The notes under the pieces were generated by a model, which saw only the letters and a list, made by a program, of their open reading frames with translations, made no database searches and had not been told where the DNA came from. A stretch of DNA of 64,000 nucleotides from Pseudomonas mucoides (lineage in GTDB: Bacteria; Pseudomonadota; Gammaproteobacteria; Pseudomonadales; Pseudomonadaceae). Below, piece by piece: positions 34,963 to 43,509 of this stretch; position 1 is the stretch's first letter, and each line of letters begins with the position of its first letter. The stretch is from assembly GCF_015461845.1 (NCBI RefSeq), contig NZ_JACOPW010000009.1:62001-126000 (forward strand). The letters are read 5' to 3'. Position numbers and translations under genes: made by a program.

Positions 34963-36174
34963 ATGTCACCCTGGCTGACAGTAGTGGGAATCGGTGAAGA
35001 CGGCTTCAAGGGCCTGGGCAGAAACGCCCGGCATGCCCTGCTGCGCGCTTCGCGGATTATGGGCAGCCAGCGGCAACTGGATCTGCTGCCAGTGTGCATC
35101 CGTGGCGAGCGCCAGGTGTGGCCGAGCCCTTTTTCCCTTGAGCCGCTGTTGGCCCGTCGCGGTGAGGCGGTGTGTGTGCTGGCCAGCGGCGATCCGATGT
35201 TCTTCGGCGTGGGCGCCAGCCTTGCGCGCCAGGTGTCGGCTGAAGACATGCAGATCCTGCCGGCGCCTTCCTCCTGTTCGCTGGCAGCCGCGCGAATGGG
35301 CTGGCCGTTGCAGGAGGTGGTGACGCTTTCAGTCGTTGCCCGGCCGCTCGCCGCCCTCAATGCGCAGGTGTTCAGTGGCGTGCGTTTGCTGGTGCTGAGC
35401 AACGACGGTCAAAGCCCGGCGGCGATTGCCGCTCTGCTGCGCGAACGCGGTTTCGGTCCGAGCCGCCTCACCGTGCTGGAACATCTGGGCGGTGCAGCCG
35501 AACGGCGCATCGATGGCGTTGCCAATGACTGGAATGATCCGCTGATCGCCGACCTGAACCTGGTTGCCATCGAGTGCATCGCCGAGCCGAGCACAGCGAA
35601 CCTTTCGCGATTGGCCGGGTTGCCGGACTCCGCGTTCAAACACGACGGTCAACTGACCAAGCGCGATGTGCGCGCCATCACCCTAGCGCGCCTCGCGCCG
35701 GTGCCGGGTGAGCTGCTGTGGGACGTCGGCGCTGGCAGCGGCTCGATTGGCATCGAATGGATGCGCGCCCACCCGACATGTCGCGCACTGGCCATTGAAG
35801 CCGATGAAGGTCGACAGTCGCTGATCGAACACAACCGCGACGCCCTCGGCGTGCCCGGACTGCAACTGATTCGCGGCAACGCACCCCAGGCCCTGGCCGG
35901 GCTCGAACGCCCGGACGCGATTTTCATCGGGGGCGGCGTCACCCGTGAAGGCGTGCTCGACACCTGTTGGGCGCAACTCAAACCCGGCGGTCGATTGATC
36001 GCCAACGCGGTCACGCTGCAAAGTGAAATGACCCTGATGGCCTGGCGCGAACAGCATGGCGGCGAGCTGACCCGCATCCACATTGCCCAGGCGCAGCCGT
36101 TAGGCGAGTTCGACACCTGGCGCCAGGCGCTGCCGATTACCCTGCTGGACGTGACGAAGCCCTGCGATGCGTGA
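34963..36174 (+). CDS. cobL: Precorrin-6Y C5,15-methyltransferase (CbiE-CbiT fusion)
   Basis: Two methylations (C5, C15) plus decarboxylation on precorrin-6Y. 403 residues. The N-terminal CbiE-type half begins PWLTVVGIGEDGFKGL and has VLASGDPMFFGVG. The C-terminal CbiT-type half (from about residue 215) has the SAM site LLWDVGAGSGSIGIEW. It begins the plus-strand cobL-cbiD-cobK operon and overlaps cbiD by 8 bases. Confidence 0.94.
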   Translation: MSPWLTVVGIGEDGFKGLGRNARHALLRASRIMGSQRQLDLLPVCIRGERQVWPSPFSLEPLLARRGEAVCVLASGDPMFFGVGASLARQVSAEDMQILPAPSSCSLAAARMGWPLQEVVTLSVVARPLAALNAQVFSGVRLLVLSNDGQSPAAIAALLRERGFGPSRLTVLEHLGGAAERRIDGVANDWNDPLIADLNLVAIECIAEPSTANLSRLAGLPDSAFKHDGQLTKRDVRAITLARLAPVPGELLWDVGAGSGSIGIEWMRAHPTCRALAIEADEGRQSLIEHNRDALGVPGLQLIRGNAPQALAGLERPDAIFIGGGVTREGVLDTCWAQLKPGGRLIANAVTLQSEMTLMAWREQHGGELTRIHIAQAQPLGEFDTWRQALPITLLDVTKPCDA

Positions 36175-37264
36175 CGAAACCGCCGAACAACCCGCCCCGT
36201 TGCGCAGCGGCCTGACCACCGGCAGCTGCGCCACCGCCACCAGTCTGGCCGCAGCGCGTCTGTTGTTGGGGGGCATGGGTGCTGACGCGGTCGAGATCGT
36301 ATTGCCCAAGGGCAAGCACGTGCAGATGCGCCTGGAATTTTGTCGCCTGACCGACGACGGCGCCGAAGCCGGAACAATCAAAGACGCGGGCGACGACCCT
36401 GACGTAACGCACGGCGCCCTGCTGTACACACACGTGCGCCTGAGCGTCGAGCCGGGCATTCATTTCAAGGCGGGGCGTGGTGTCGGCACGGTGACGCGCC
36501 CCGGCTTGGTACTGGCCGTCGGCGAACCGGCGATCAATCCGGTGCCGCGCAAAATGATCACCGATCACCTGACCTTGCTGGCCGAAGAACTCGGCTACCG
36601 CGGCGGCTTCGAGGTCACCGTCAACGTCGAGGACGGCGAAGCCCTGGCGCTGAAAACCATGAACCCGCGCCTGGGGATACTGGGCGGGCTGTCGATTCTC
36701 GGCACCAGCGGCATCGTCCGGCCATTTTCGTGTGCGGCGTACATCGCCTCGATCCACCAAGGCATCGACGTCGCCAAAACCAACGGTTACCTGCACATCG
36801 CCGCCTGCACCGGCAACGCCAGCGAAGACACCATGCGCCGGGTCTACGACTTGCCGGAAATCGCCCTGATCGAAATGGGCGACTTCGTCGGCGCCGTACT
36901 CAAGCATCTGCGCAAAGTGCCTGTGGATAAACTCAGCCTGTGCGGCGGCTTCGGCAAGATCAGCAAACTGGCGGCCGGGCACATGGATTTGCACAGTCGG
37001 CATTCGAGCATCGACCTGCCGCAACTGGCGGAATGGGCAGCAGCGGTCGGCGCGGATGAAGCACTGCAACAGGCCATTCGCGAGGCCAATACCAGCCAGC
37101 AAGCCTTGGCGATGGCTGCCGCTGCGGGCATCGCCCTCGGTGATGCGGTGTGTCAGCACGCCCTGGAATTTGCCCGTAGCGTGGTGCCGGCGCAGGTTCA
37201 GGTCGAAGTGTTTGCCATCGATCGTCAGGGCGGCATTGTCGGCCATGCGGGGGCTTTTCAATGA
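36167..37264 (+). CDS. cbiD: Cobalt-precorrin-5B C1-methyltransferase CbiD
   Basis: Methylates C1 during corrin synthesis. 365 residues with LRSGLTTGSCATATSLAA near the N-terminus and a GRGVGTVTRPGL segment. CbiD is the anaerobic-route enzyme, but it occurs in many otherwise aerobic clusters that lack CobF, as here. Overlaps cobL by 8 and cobK by 4 bases. Confidence 0.93.
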   Translation: MRDETAEQPAPLRSGLTTGSCATATSLAAARLLLGGMGADAVEIVLPKGKHVQMRLEFCRLTDDGAEAGTIKDAGDDPDVTHGALLYTHVRLSVEPGIHFKAGRGVGTVTRPGLVLAVGEPAINPVPRKMITDHLTLLAEELGYRGGFEVTVNVEDGEALALKTMNPRLGILGGLSILGTSGIVRPFSCAAYIASIHQGIDVAKTNGYLHIAACTGNASEDTMRRVYDLPEIALIEMGDFVGAVLKHLRKVPVDKLSLCGGFGKISKLAAGHMDLHSRHSSIDLPQLAEWAAAVGADEALQQAIREANTSQQALAMAAAAGIALGDAVCQHALEFARSVVPAQVQVEVFAIDRQGGIVGHAGAFQ

Positions 37265-37995
37265 AGCGCATCTTGCTGCTCGGCGGCGTGACGGAAGCGC
37301 TGGCCATCGCTCGCACCCTTGGCCCTGAACACATTTACAGCCTGGCCGGTGTGGGTCGGGTGCCAACGGATCTGACCTGTCAGGTGCGCGTCGGCGGCTA
37401 CGGCGGCGCGGAAGGTCTGGCGCAGTTCATTCGCGAAGAAGGCATCGACCTGCTGCTGGACGCGACCCATCCCTACGCCGCCCAAATCAGCCACAACGCC
37501 GCGACGGCCGCACAGCTGACCGGCATCACCTGCTGGGCGCTGCGCCGTCCGGCCTGGCGCCCCCTGGCCGGGGATGACTGGCGCGAAGTCGCCGACTGGT
37601 CCGAACTGATCGAAGCCCTGCAACCCTTCCACCGCCCCTTATTCACCCTCGGTCGCGAACCCTTGCAGCACCTGCACGAAATCCCGCCGGAGCAATTCTG
37701 GACGTTACGTGCGCTGGACGTTTACCCCGGCAACGACCGCTGCGAAGTCATCGGCGCACGCGGCCCGTTTGTTATCGAGGAAGAACGCGAGCTGTTTGAG
37801 TGCCGACAGATCGATGTGCTGATCAGCAAGAACAGCGGCAGCACCGCGACCGAGCCGAAGCTGGAAGTGGCGCGGGAGCGGGGGGTGCCGGTGATTGTTT
37901 TGAAACGGCCGGCGTTGCCACAAGTTGATCGAGAGTTCAGTACGCTGGCGGACGTGCTGGCAGCCTTGCGCAAGAGTTCGACACAAAACCTGTAG
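37261..37995 (+). CDS. cobK: Precorrin-6A reductase
   Basis: NADPH-dependent reduction of precorrin-6A to 6B. 244 residues: ILLLGGVTEALAIA nucleotide-site start, DATHPYAAQISHNA and the C-terminal SKNSGSTATEPKLEVA signature. The ATG overlaps the cbiD stop (ATGA). A REP-like stem-loop follows the stop directly. cobM, cobN and later steps are not in this window. Confidence 0.93.
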   Translation: MKRILLLGGVTEALAIARTLGPEHIYSLAGVGRVPTDLTCQVRVGGYGGAEGLAQFIREEGIDLLLDATHPYAAQISHNAATAAQLTGITCWALRRPAWRPLAGDDWREVADWSELIEALQPFHRPLFTLGREPLQHLHEIPPEQFWTLRALDVYPGNDRCEVIGARGPFVIEEERELFECRQIDVLISKNSGSTATEPKLEVARERGVPVIVLKRPALPQVDREFSTLADVLAALRKSSTQNL

Positions 37996-38025
37996 CAGCC
38001 GGACGCAACCTTCGGCAGCGGCTAC
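37991..38025. repeat. REP-like stem-loop after cobK
   Basis: TGTAGCAGCCG (from 37991) faces CAGCGGCTACA (ending 38025 region) in inverse orientation with an A-run after it. It resembles the TGTAGGAGC family of Pseudomonas REPs and may also end the cobL-cbiD-cobK transcript. Confidence 0.55.
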
Positions 38026-38195
38026 AAAAAATGCGCGCCCCTCGCTGGTCGGCACTGGCAATCTGAAATTCGCGACTATCATGAAGTTTATGAAAGCGTG
38101 GCACTGCGACACCACACCGCACGCCGCTTTTTTACTTATCGGCCCTGATCAGGCTAAATAGCTGCGCTTGATCGCCCACCCAAACGGATTTCCCC

Positions 38196-38594
38196 ATGTC
38201 CCGACATCGGCTTGCAATTGCCTGGATCGCCTGCTTCGCAGTGCTGTTCAACATGCTCGCCATGCCGATGAGCAATGCGATGGCGCAGTCTGCCAAATCG
38301 CCTGCCGAGCAATTGTTGTGGGGCAGTTTCTGCACGTCCAGCGGCACCAAGATGGTAGCGATTTCCCTGGGCGATCTCGGGCAGAAAGCGCCGCAAGGCG
38401 ACGATCACTCCAACATGCAGCATTGCTGGTGTTGCTCGGGCGCAGCGCCTGTCGTGGCGCTGCCAGGGCATGAGCCGCAGCTGTACTTCGCGCAGTTCGA
38501 GGCCAATCGAAGCCTGCCTGCCGTCACACTCGATATCCCCACACCGCGCCAGCAATGGCCCAACCTCAACCCCCGCGCTTCCCCTCTGGTGTGA
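38196..38594 (+). CDS. DUF2946 family protein (copper-linked)
   Basis: 132 residues with an N-terminal hydrophobic signal/anchor (WIACFAVLFNMLAMPMSNAMA). The middle holds NMQHCWCCSG, a Met/His/Cys cluster plausible for metal binding. DUF2946 has no assigned function but is regularly found beside copper genes, as here: a PCu(A)C chaperone, another DUF2946 and an OprC-like receptor follow in one direction. First gene of the putative copper-uptake operon. Confidence 0.8.
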   Translation: MSRHRLAIAWIACFAVLFNMLAMPMSNAMAQSAKSPAEQLLWGSFCTSSGTKMVAISLGDLGQKAPQGDDHSNMQHCWCCSGAAPVVALPGHEPQLYFAQFEANRSLPAVTLDIPTPRQQWPNLNPRASPLV

Positions 38595-38642
38595 TTCCTT
38601 CTCGCAATTGATCTGCGTTTTGAATCGCTCTGGAGAACTGCC

Positions 38643-39122
38643 ATGTTGAACAAACTCATCGTTCTGGCCGCGTTGCTGCTGCCTGCCTGCTTTGCCAATG
38701 CCCACGAATACAAAGTCGGCGAGCTGGAAATCGCTCACCCGTGGTCGCAGGAGTTGCCGCCGAACGCGCCAACCGTTGCCGCCTATTTCGTGATTCACAA
38801 CAGCGGCAAAACTGCTGATCGCCTGCTGAGTGTCGACTCGCCGATTTCGGCCGTAGCCGAGCTGCACGAACACGTGATGCAAGGCGATCTGATGAAGATG
38901 CAACAGGTGCCGAGCGTTGATATTCCGGCGGGCGGCAACGTCATGTTTGCGCCGATGGCCTATCACGTGATGCTGGTCAACCTGAAAGACCGTAGCCTGT
39001 TGAGCGACGGCAAACGCTTCCCGCTGACGATGCATTTCGAGAAGGCCGGTGACGTGACGGTCGAAGTCTCGGTGCAGAAGAAGCCGCCCGAAGACATGCA
39101 GATGCACGCTCACGCCCAGTAA
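38643..39122 (+). CDS. Periplasmic copper chaperone PCu(A)C
   Basis: 159-residue exported chaperone that binds Cu(I) and hands it to cytochrome oxidase assembly or other periplasmic targets. Signal peptide at residues 1-20 (LLLPACFANA). The family copper motif is visible: histidines and methionines in LHEHVMQGDLMKM and, about 20 residues on, the HVM of AYHVML. Lies 48 bases after the first DUF2946 gene and 12 before the second. Confidence 0.92.
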   Translation: MLNKLIVLAALLLPACFANAHEYKVGELEIAHPWSQELPPNAPTVAAYFVIHNSGKTADRLLSVDSPISAVAELHEHVMQGDLMKMQQVPSVDIPAGGNVMFAPMAYHVMLVNLKDRSLLSDGKRFPLTMHFEKAGDVTVEVSVQKKPPEDMQMHAHAQ

Positions 39123-39134
39123 CCGGCTGAGCAA

Positions 39135-39584
39135 ATGCGCCCGCCTAGCGCCAGGTCATCCGCGACACGCCGTCAGTCATTGAGCCTGACGCGCGGCAGC
39201 TGGATCAGCCTGTTCGCCATGCTGATGATCTTTATCGGTCCGCTGATTTCTCAGTCGATGCCGATGGATCAACGCGCCTCGGCAATGGCCATGAACATGT
39301 CGATGGACATGAGCATGGACATGTCAGCGATGGAGCACGCCGACCACGGCGCGCAACCCGCTGCCGAGCACTGCCCGCCCACCCCGTCGCACCACGCGAT
39401 CTGGGAAAAATGCGGCTATTGCAGCCTGCTGTTCAACTGCCCGGCGCTGACCGGCGGTGTTTCATTCACAACTTTCAACACCCCGCTCCCCCACACCTTC
39501 ACTACTCCGTCCCCCCGCCTGGGCCACGCCCGGCAAACCGTCTTTCCCGGCGCCCGAACCCGCGCCCCGCCCATCGTCGCGTAA
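39135..39584 (+). CDS. Second DUF2946 family protein (copper-linked)
   Basis: 149 residues. A hydrophobic segment (about 16-38) is followed by a Met-rich stretch (MAMNMSMDMSMDMSAMEH) with histidines after it, then CPPTPSHH and KCGYCS. Such Met/His/Cys runs suggest a periplasmic copper-binding site. It shares the family of the gene at 38196 but differs strongly in sequence. The C-terminal 30 residues are Pro/Thr-rich. Confidence 0.78.
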   Translation: MRPPSARSSATRRQSLSLTRGSWISLFAMLMIFIGPLISQSMPMDQRASAMAMNMSMDMSMDMSAMEHADHGAQPAAEHCPPTPSHHAIWEKCGYCSLLFNCPALTGGVSFTTFNTPLPHTFTTPSPRLGHARQTVFPGARTRAPPIVA

Positions 39585-39667
39585 ACACCCACCTCTGATC
39601 TCACACGGATTCGAAGACAGCTTCAGGCTGTCGGCCGTGTCGTTTATGCCGCTCGATGGAAATTGTC

Positions 39668-41785
39668 ATGTCCAGGTTTTCTGCTGACTCACGCTTGAGC
39701 ACTGCCCAAGCTTCTTTTGCCCTGAACGACGCCAGTGTTCGTTTCAGGCACGCCACCGCCTTCCTTTGTGGCGCTCTATTAACACCCATGGCGCTGGCCG
39801 ATGAACACGCGGGCCATATCGAAGAACTGAGCCCGACGGTGATCACCGCGATCGCCCCCAGCTCACCGCTGACCATCGTCACCCACCCCAAGGACCCGCG
39901 CCAGCCGGTGCCGGCCAGCGACGGTGCCGACTATCTGAAAACCATCCCCGGCTTCGCCCTCGTGCGCAACGGCGGCACCAACGGCGACCCGGTGCTGCGC
40001 GGCATGTTCGGCTCGCGGATGAACATCCTCACCAACGGTGGCCAATTGCTGGGCGCCTGCCCCGGCCGGATGGACGCGCCAACTTCGTACCTCTCGCCGG
40101 AAACCTACGACACACTCACCGTGATCAAAGGTCCGCAAACCGTGCTTTGGGGACCGGGTGCATCCGCCGGGACCATCCTCTTCGACCGTGAACCGGAAAG
40201 CTTCGGCGAACTCGGAACGCGGGTGAACGCCAGCGTCTTGGGCGGCTCCAACGGCCGTTTCGACAAAGTGGTGGACGCCGCTGCCGGCGGGCCACTGGGC
40301 TATGTGCGAGTGATCGGCAACACCGCGCACGCCGACGATTATCGCGATGGCAACAATGACACCGTGCCCTCGCGCTACGACAAGTGGAACGGCGACGTCA
40401 TGCTCGGCTGGACCCCGGACGCCGACACCCTGCTGGAACTGACTGCCGGCAAGGGCGATGGTGAAGCGCGTTACGCCGGGCGCGGCATGGACGGTTCGCA
40501 GTTCAAGCGTGAAAGCCTGGGCCTGCGTTTCGAAAAGTCGAACATTGGCGACGTGCTGGACAAGGTCGAAGCGCAGATCTACTACAACTACGCCGACCAC
40601 GTGATGGACAACTACACCCTGCGCACGCCCTCCGGCACCGGGATGATGTCCGGCCCGATGGCCTCGAACGTCGACCGCCGCACCCTCGGCGCAAGAATCA
40701 AAGGCACCTGGCGCTGGGCCGATGTGCAGTTGATCAGCGGCCTCGATGCGCAAACCAGCGAACACCGCCAGCGCGGCGGCATGGGCGTCGACACTTACAA
40801 AAACCTGCCGTACACCGAGGACGCCGACTTCCACAATTACGGTGTTTTCAGTGAACTGACCTGGTACGCCGCCGACCGCGACCGGCTGATTACCGGCGCG
40901 CGCCTGGACCGCGCCTCGGCCAAGGATTACCGGCAAACCACCGGCTCAGGGATGACGACCCGCCCCAACCCGACCGCCGACGACACCCGCGCCGACACCC
41001 TGCCAAGTGGCTTCGTCCGCTATGAGCATGACCTGGCCGACAGCCCGACCACCCTCTACGCCGGCATCGGCCACACCGAGCGTTTCCCGGATTACTGGGA
41101 GCTGTTTTCACCCAAGCTCGGCCCCGCCGGTTCGGTGAATGCCTTCGATTCGATCAAGCCCGAGAAAACCACCCAGCTCGACTTCGGTCTGCAATACAAA
41201 ACCGAAAACCTCGACGCCTGGGCCTCGGGTTACGTCGGCAAAGTCCACGACTACATCCTGTTCAACTACCTCCCGACCCCGATGGGCACCACCTCCCAGG
41301 CGCAGAACGTCGACGCGCGAATCATGGGCGGCGAGCTCGGTGCGGCCTACAAGCTGACCTCCAACTGGAAGGCCGACGCGACCCTGGCCTACGCCTGGGG
41401 CAAGAACAGCAGCGACGGCAACGCACTGCCGCAAATGCCGCCACTGGATGCGCGTTTCGGCCTGACTTACAGCGAAGACAACTGGAGCGCCGGCGCTTTG
41501 TGGCGGGTGGTCGCGGCGCAAAACCGCATCGATCAGAACAAGGGCAACGTCGTCGGCAAAGACTTCGACAAGACCCCGGGCTTCGGCGTGTTCTCGCTCA
41601 ACGGTGCCTACCGAATCGACAAGCACTGGAGGGTCAGCACCGGCGTCGACAACCTGTTCGGCAAGGCCTACGCCGAGCACTTGAACCTGGCCGGCAACGC
41701 CGGTTTCGGCTACCCGGCCAATGACCCGCAGGCCATTAAAGAACCGGGACGAACGCTCTGGACCAAGGTGGACATGAGTTTCTAA
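39668..41785 (+). CDS. oprC: TonB-dependent copper receptor (OprC/NosA-like)
   Basis: Outer-membrane copper transporter. 705 residues from the ATG at 39668, which has GGAA 7 bases upstream; an earlier in-frame ATG at 39656 has none. Signal peptide ends near LTPMALADEHAGH. The plug domain carries GDPVLRGMFGSRMNIL, GACPGRMDAPTSYL and VIKGPQTVLWGPGASAG, which are hallmarks of the OprC/NosA family, followed by a 22-strand-type barrel ending in ...KVDMSF. It sits among copper genes, so copper rather than cobalamin is the likely cargo although cob genes are upstream. REPs follow the stop. Confidence 0.88.
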   Translation: MSRFSADSRLSTAQASFALNDASVRFRHATAFLCGALLTPMALADEHAGHIEELSPTVITAIAPSSPLTIVTHPKDPRQPVPASDGADYLKTIPGFALVRNGGTNGDPVLRGMFGSRMNILTNGGQLLGACPGRMDAPTSYLSPETYDTLTVIKGPQTVLWGPGASAGTILFDREPESFGELGTRVNASVLGGSNGRFDKVVDAAAGGPLGYVRVIGNTAHADDYRDGNNDTVPSRYDKWNGDVMLGWTPDADTLLELTAGKGDGEARYAGRGMDGSQFKRESLGLRFEKSNIGDVLDKVEAQIYYNYADHVMDNYTLRTPSGTGMMSGPMASNVDRRTLGARIKGTWRWADVQLISGLDAQTSEHRQRGGMGVDTYKNLPYTEDADFHNYGVFSELTWYAADRDRLITGARLDRASAKDYRQTTGSGMTTRPNPTADDTRADTLPSGFVRYEHDLADSPTTLYAGIGHTERFPDYWELFSPKLGPAGSVNAFDSIKPEKTTQLDFGLQYKTENLDAWASGYVGKVHDYILFNYLPTPMGTTSQAQNVDARIMGGELGAAYKLTSNWKADATLAYAWGKNSSDGNALPQMPPLDARFGLTYSEDNWSAGALWRVVAAQNRIDQNKGNVVGKDFDKTPGFGVFSLNGAYRIDKHWRVSTGVDNLFGKAYAEHLNLAGNAGFGYPANDPQAIKEPGRTLWTKVDMSF

Positions 41786-41789
41786 AGGC

Positions 41790-41853
41790 ATCGCGGGCAA
41801 GCCCGCTCCCACATGGACAGTGTGAAACCTGTGGGAGCGAGCTTGCTCGCGAT
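41790..41853. repeat. Inverted REP pair after oprC
   Basis: ATCGCGGGCAAGCCCGCTCCC (41790-41810) and GGGAGCGAGCTTGCTCGCGAT (41833-41853) are inverted copies separated by about 22 bases. It lies between the receptor and the PepSY gene. Confidence 0.85.
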
Positions 41854-41914
41854 CGGTTGCGCAGCAACCGCCAACAAACAACTAAAAGATCCATGCCAAA
41901 GCGGAGCACACGTG

Positions 41915-43297
41915 ATGAAACAGCCCAAAGTGAATTTCTACAACCTGGCCTGGCGCTGGCATTTCTATGCCGGTCTGTTCGTGGCCCCCTTCATGGTGAT
42001 GCTGGCCCTGACCGGCACCCTTTACCTGTTCAAACCGCAACTCGATCCGTTGATGTACGGCAGCCTGATGACCGTCCCGGCCGATCACCACACGGTGTCC
42101 GCCGACGACCTGCTCAAACGCGTGAAAGAGGCGTATCCACAAGCCACGATCAAACAGTACCTGCCGCCGGTCAACGCCGAGCGCAGCGCGCAATTCGTCG
42201 TGATCAACGGCGGCACCGAACTCAACGTGTTCATTGATCCGTACCACGGCGACATCCTCGGCGAGCAAGACGCCAAGAACAACCTGCAAGCCATAGCGAG
42301 GGCGATTCACGGCGAGCTGATGATCGGCACCGTCGGTGATCGACTGATCGAAATGGCCGCCGGTTGGGGCATCGTGCTCGTGGTGTCCGGGGTGTTCCTG
42401 TGGTGGCCCCGTGGTCAGGCGGCCGGCATTTTGTGGCCACGCCTGAGCAGTCGCGGTCGCGTGTTGTGGCGTGATCTGCACGCGGTGACCGGGTTCTGGG
42501 GCGCCTCGTTGCTGCTGGTGATGCTGCTCAGCGGCATGACCTGGACCGGGTTCTGGGGCCAGCAATACGCTGGCGTGTGGAACGTGTTCCCGGCCGCCAT
42601 GTGGGACAACGTGCCCACGTCCGATGTCGAAGCGCGCAGCCTCAACACCGCCACCCGACAGACCGTGCCTTGGGCAATGGAAAACACGCCGATGCCAATG
42701 TCTGGCGGCGACCACGCCGAACACATGGCCCAAGGCGGCGCGCAAGCCGGCCCCGCCGCCCCGACCATCAGCCTGCAAGACGTGCAAAACATCGCCGTGC
42801 AACGCAAGGTCGAGCCGGGTTACAGCATCACTTTCCCGAAAACCGCCACCGGCGTGTTCACCATTGCCGTGTTCGCCGACGACCCGCGCAACGACGCCAC
42901 CCTGCACGTCGATCAATACACCGGCGACGTCCTCGCCGACGTGCGTTATGAACAATACGGCCCCGTCGCCCGCGCCACCGAAATCGGCGTGATGCTGCAC
43001 GAAGGCAAGATGTTCGGTGTGGTCAACCAGATCATCGTGCTGCTGATTTGCCTGATGATCCTGCTCAGCGCCGTCAGCGGCGTGGTGATCTGGTGGAAGC
43101 GTCGGCCACAGGGCAAATTCGGTGTTCCACCGCTGCGCCATGACCTGCCTAAATGGAAAACAGCGATGGTCATCATGTTCGCCCTGGCGGTGATGTTTCC
43201 GCTGGTGGGGGCTTCACTGGTGGTGGTCTGGGTGCTGGATCGCGTGCTGTTGTCGCGCCTCACCCGACAAACTGAATCGGCCTCATCTTCATCATGA
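41915..43297 (+). CDS. PepSY-associated membrane protein
   Basis: 460-residue inner-membrane protein with PepSY-type periplasmic segments. Four membrane helices: about residues 15-37, 140-165, 195-215 and 375-395 (plus one near 415-440). The ATG at 41915 has GGAG 8 bases upstream; a frame from 41813 runs through the REP and is rejected. The loop at about 250-280 is Met/His-rich (MENTPMPMSGGDHAEHM). Family members often accompany siderophore or metal TonB receptors and may act in reduction or release of the metal. Here it follows an OprC-like receptor, matching the PA3790/PA3789 pairing as I recall it. Confidence 0.82.
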   Translation: MKQPKVNFYNLAWRWHFYAGLFVAPFMVMLALTGTLYLFKPQLDPLMYGSLMTVPADHHTVSADDLLKRVKEAYPQATIKQYLPPVNAERSAQFVVINGGTELNVFIDPYHGDILGEQDAKNNLQAIARAIHGELMIGTVGDRLIEMAAGWGIVLVVSGVFLWWPRGQAAGILWPRLSSRGRVLWRDLHAVTGFWGASLLLVMLLSGMTWTGFWGQQYAGVWNVFPAAMWDNVPTSDVEARSLNTATRQTVPWAMENTPMPMSGGDHAEHMAQGGAQAGPAAPTISLQDVQNIAVQRKVEPGYSITFPKTATGVFTIAVFADDPRNDATLHVDQYTGDVLADVRYEQYGPVARATEIGVMLHEGKMFGVVNQIIVLLICLMILLSAVSGVVIWWKRRPQGKFGVPPLRHDLPKWKTAMVIMFALAVMFPLVGASLVVVWVLDRVLLSRLTRQTESASSSS

Positions 43298-43364
43298 AAC
43301 AGGCGAGATGCGCGGGTTAGACAGGCCTGTAGACTTCCCGCGCTTATCTCGCGCTTATCTTTAG

Positions 43365-43379
43365 TGTTACTGTATAACT
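43365..43379 (+). promoter_or_regulatory. Zur-box-like palindrome
   Basis: TGTTACTGTATAACT contains the palindrome GTTA-N5-TAAC and matches the Zur consensus TGTTATANTATAACA at most positions. It sits in an AT-rich gap 130 bases before the ABC importer genes and after the PepSY stop. A zinc-responsive promoter for the importer is a reasonable inference; related importer genes PA2911-PA2914 respond to zinc limitation according to my recollection. Confidence 0.5.
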
Positions 43380-43408
43380 ATAAATTCATCGTTTGTTTCA
43401 AAACCGCC

Positions 43409-43473
43409 ATCGCGGGCAAGCCCGCTCCCACAGGGACTGCGCAATACCTGTGGGAGCGGGCTTGCCCGCGATG
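43409..43473. repeat. Inverted REP pair before the ABC importer
   Basis: ATCGCGGGCAAGCCCGCTCCC (43409-43429) and GGGAGCGGGCTTGCCCGCGAT (43452-43472) face each other. It lies between the Zur-like box and the importer start codon. Confidence 0.86.
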
Positions 43474-43509
43474 ACGTCATCCGCATCACCAAAATCTCCG
43501 AGCAAACGC

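Noticed and set aside
39668..41785. BtuB-type cobalamin receptor, given the cob genes upstream
   Set aside because: The plug motifs (GDPVLRGMFGSRMNIL, GACPGRMDAPTSYL) and copper-gene neighbours fit OprC/NosA instead.
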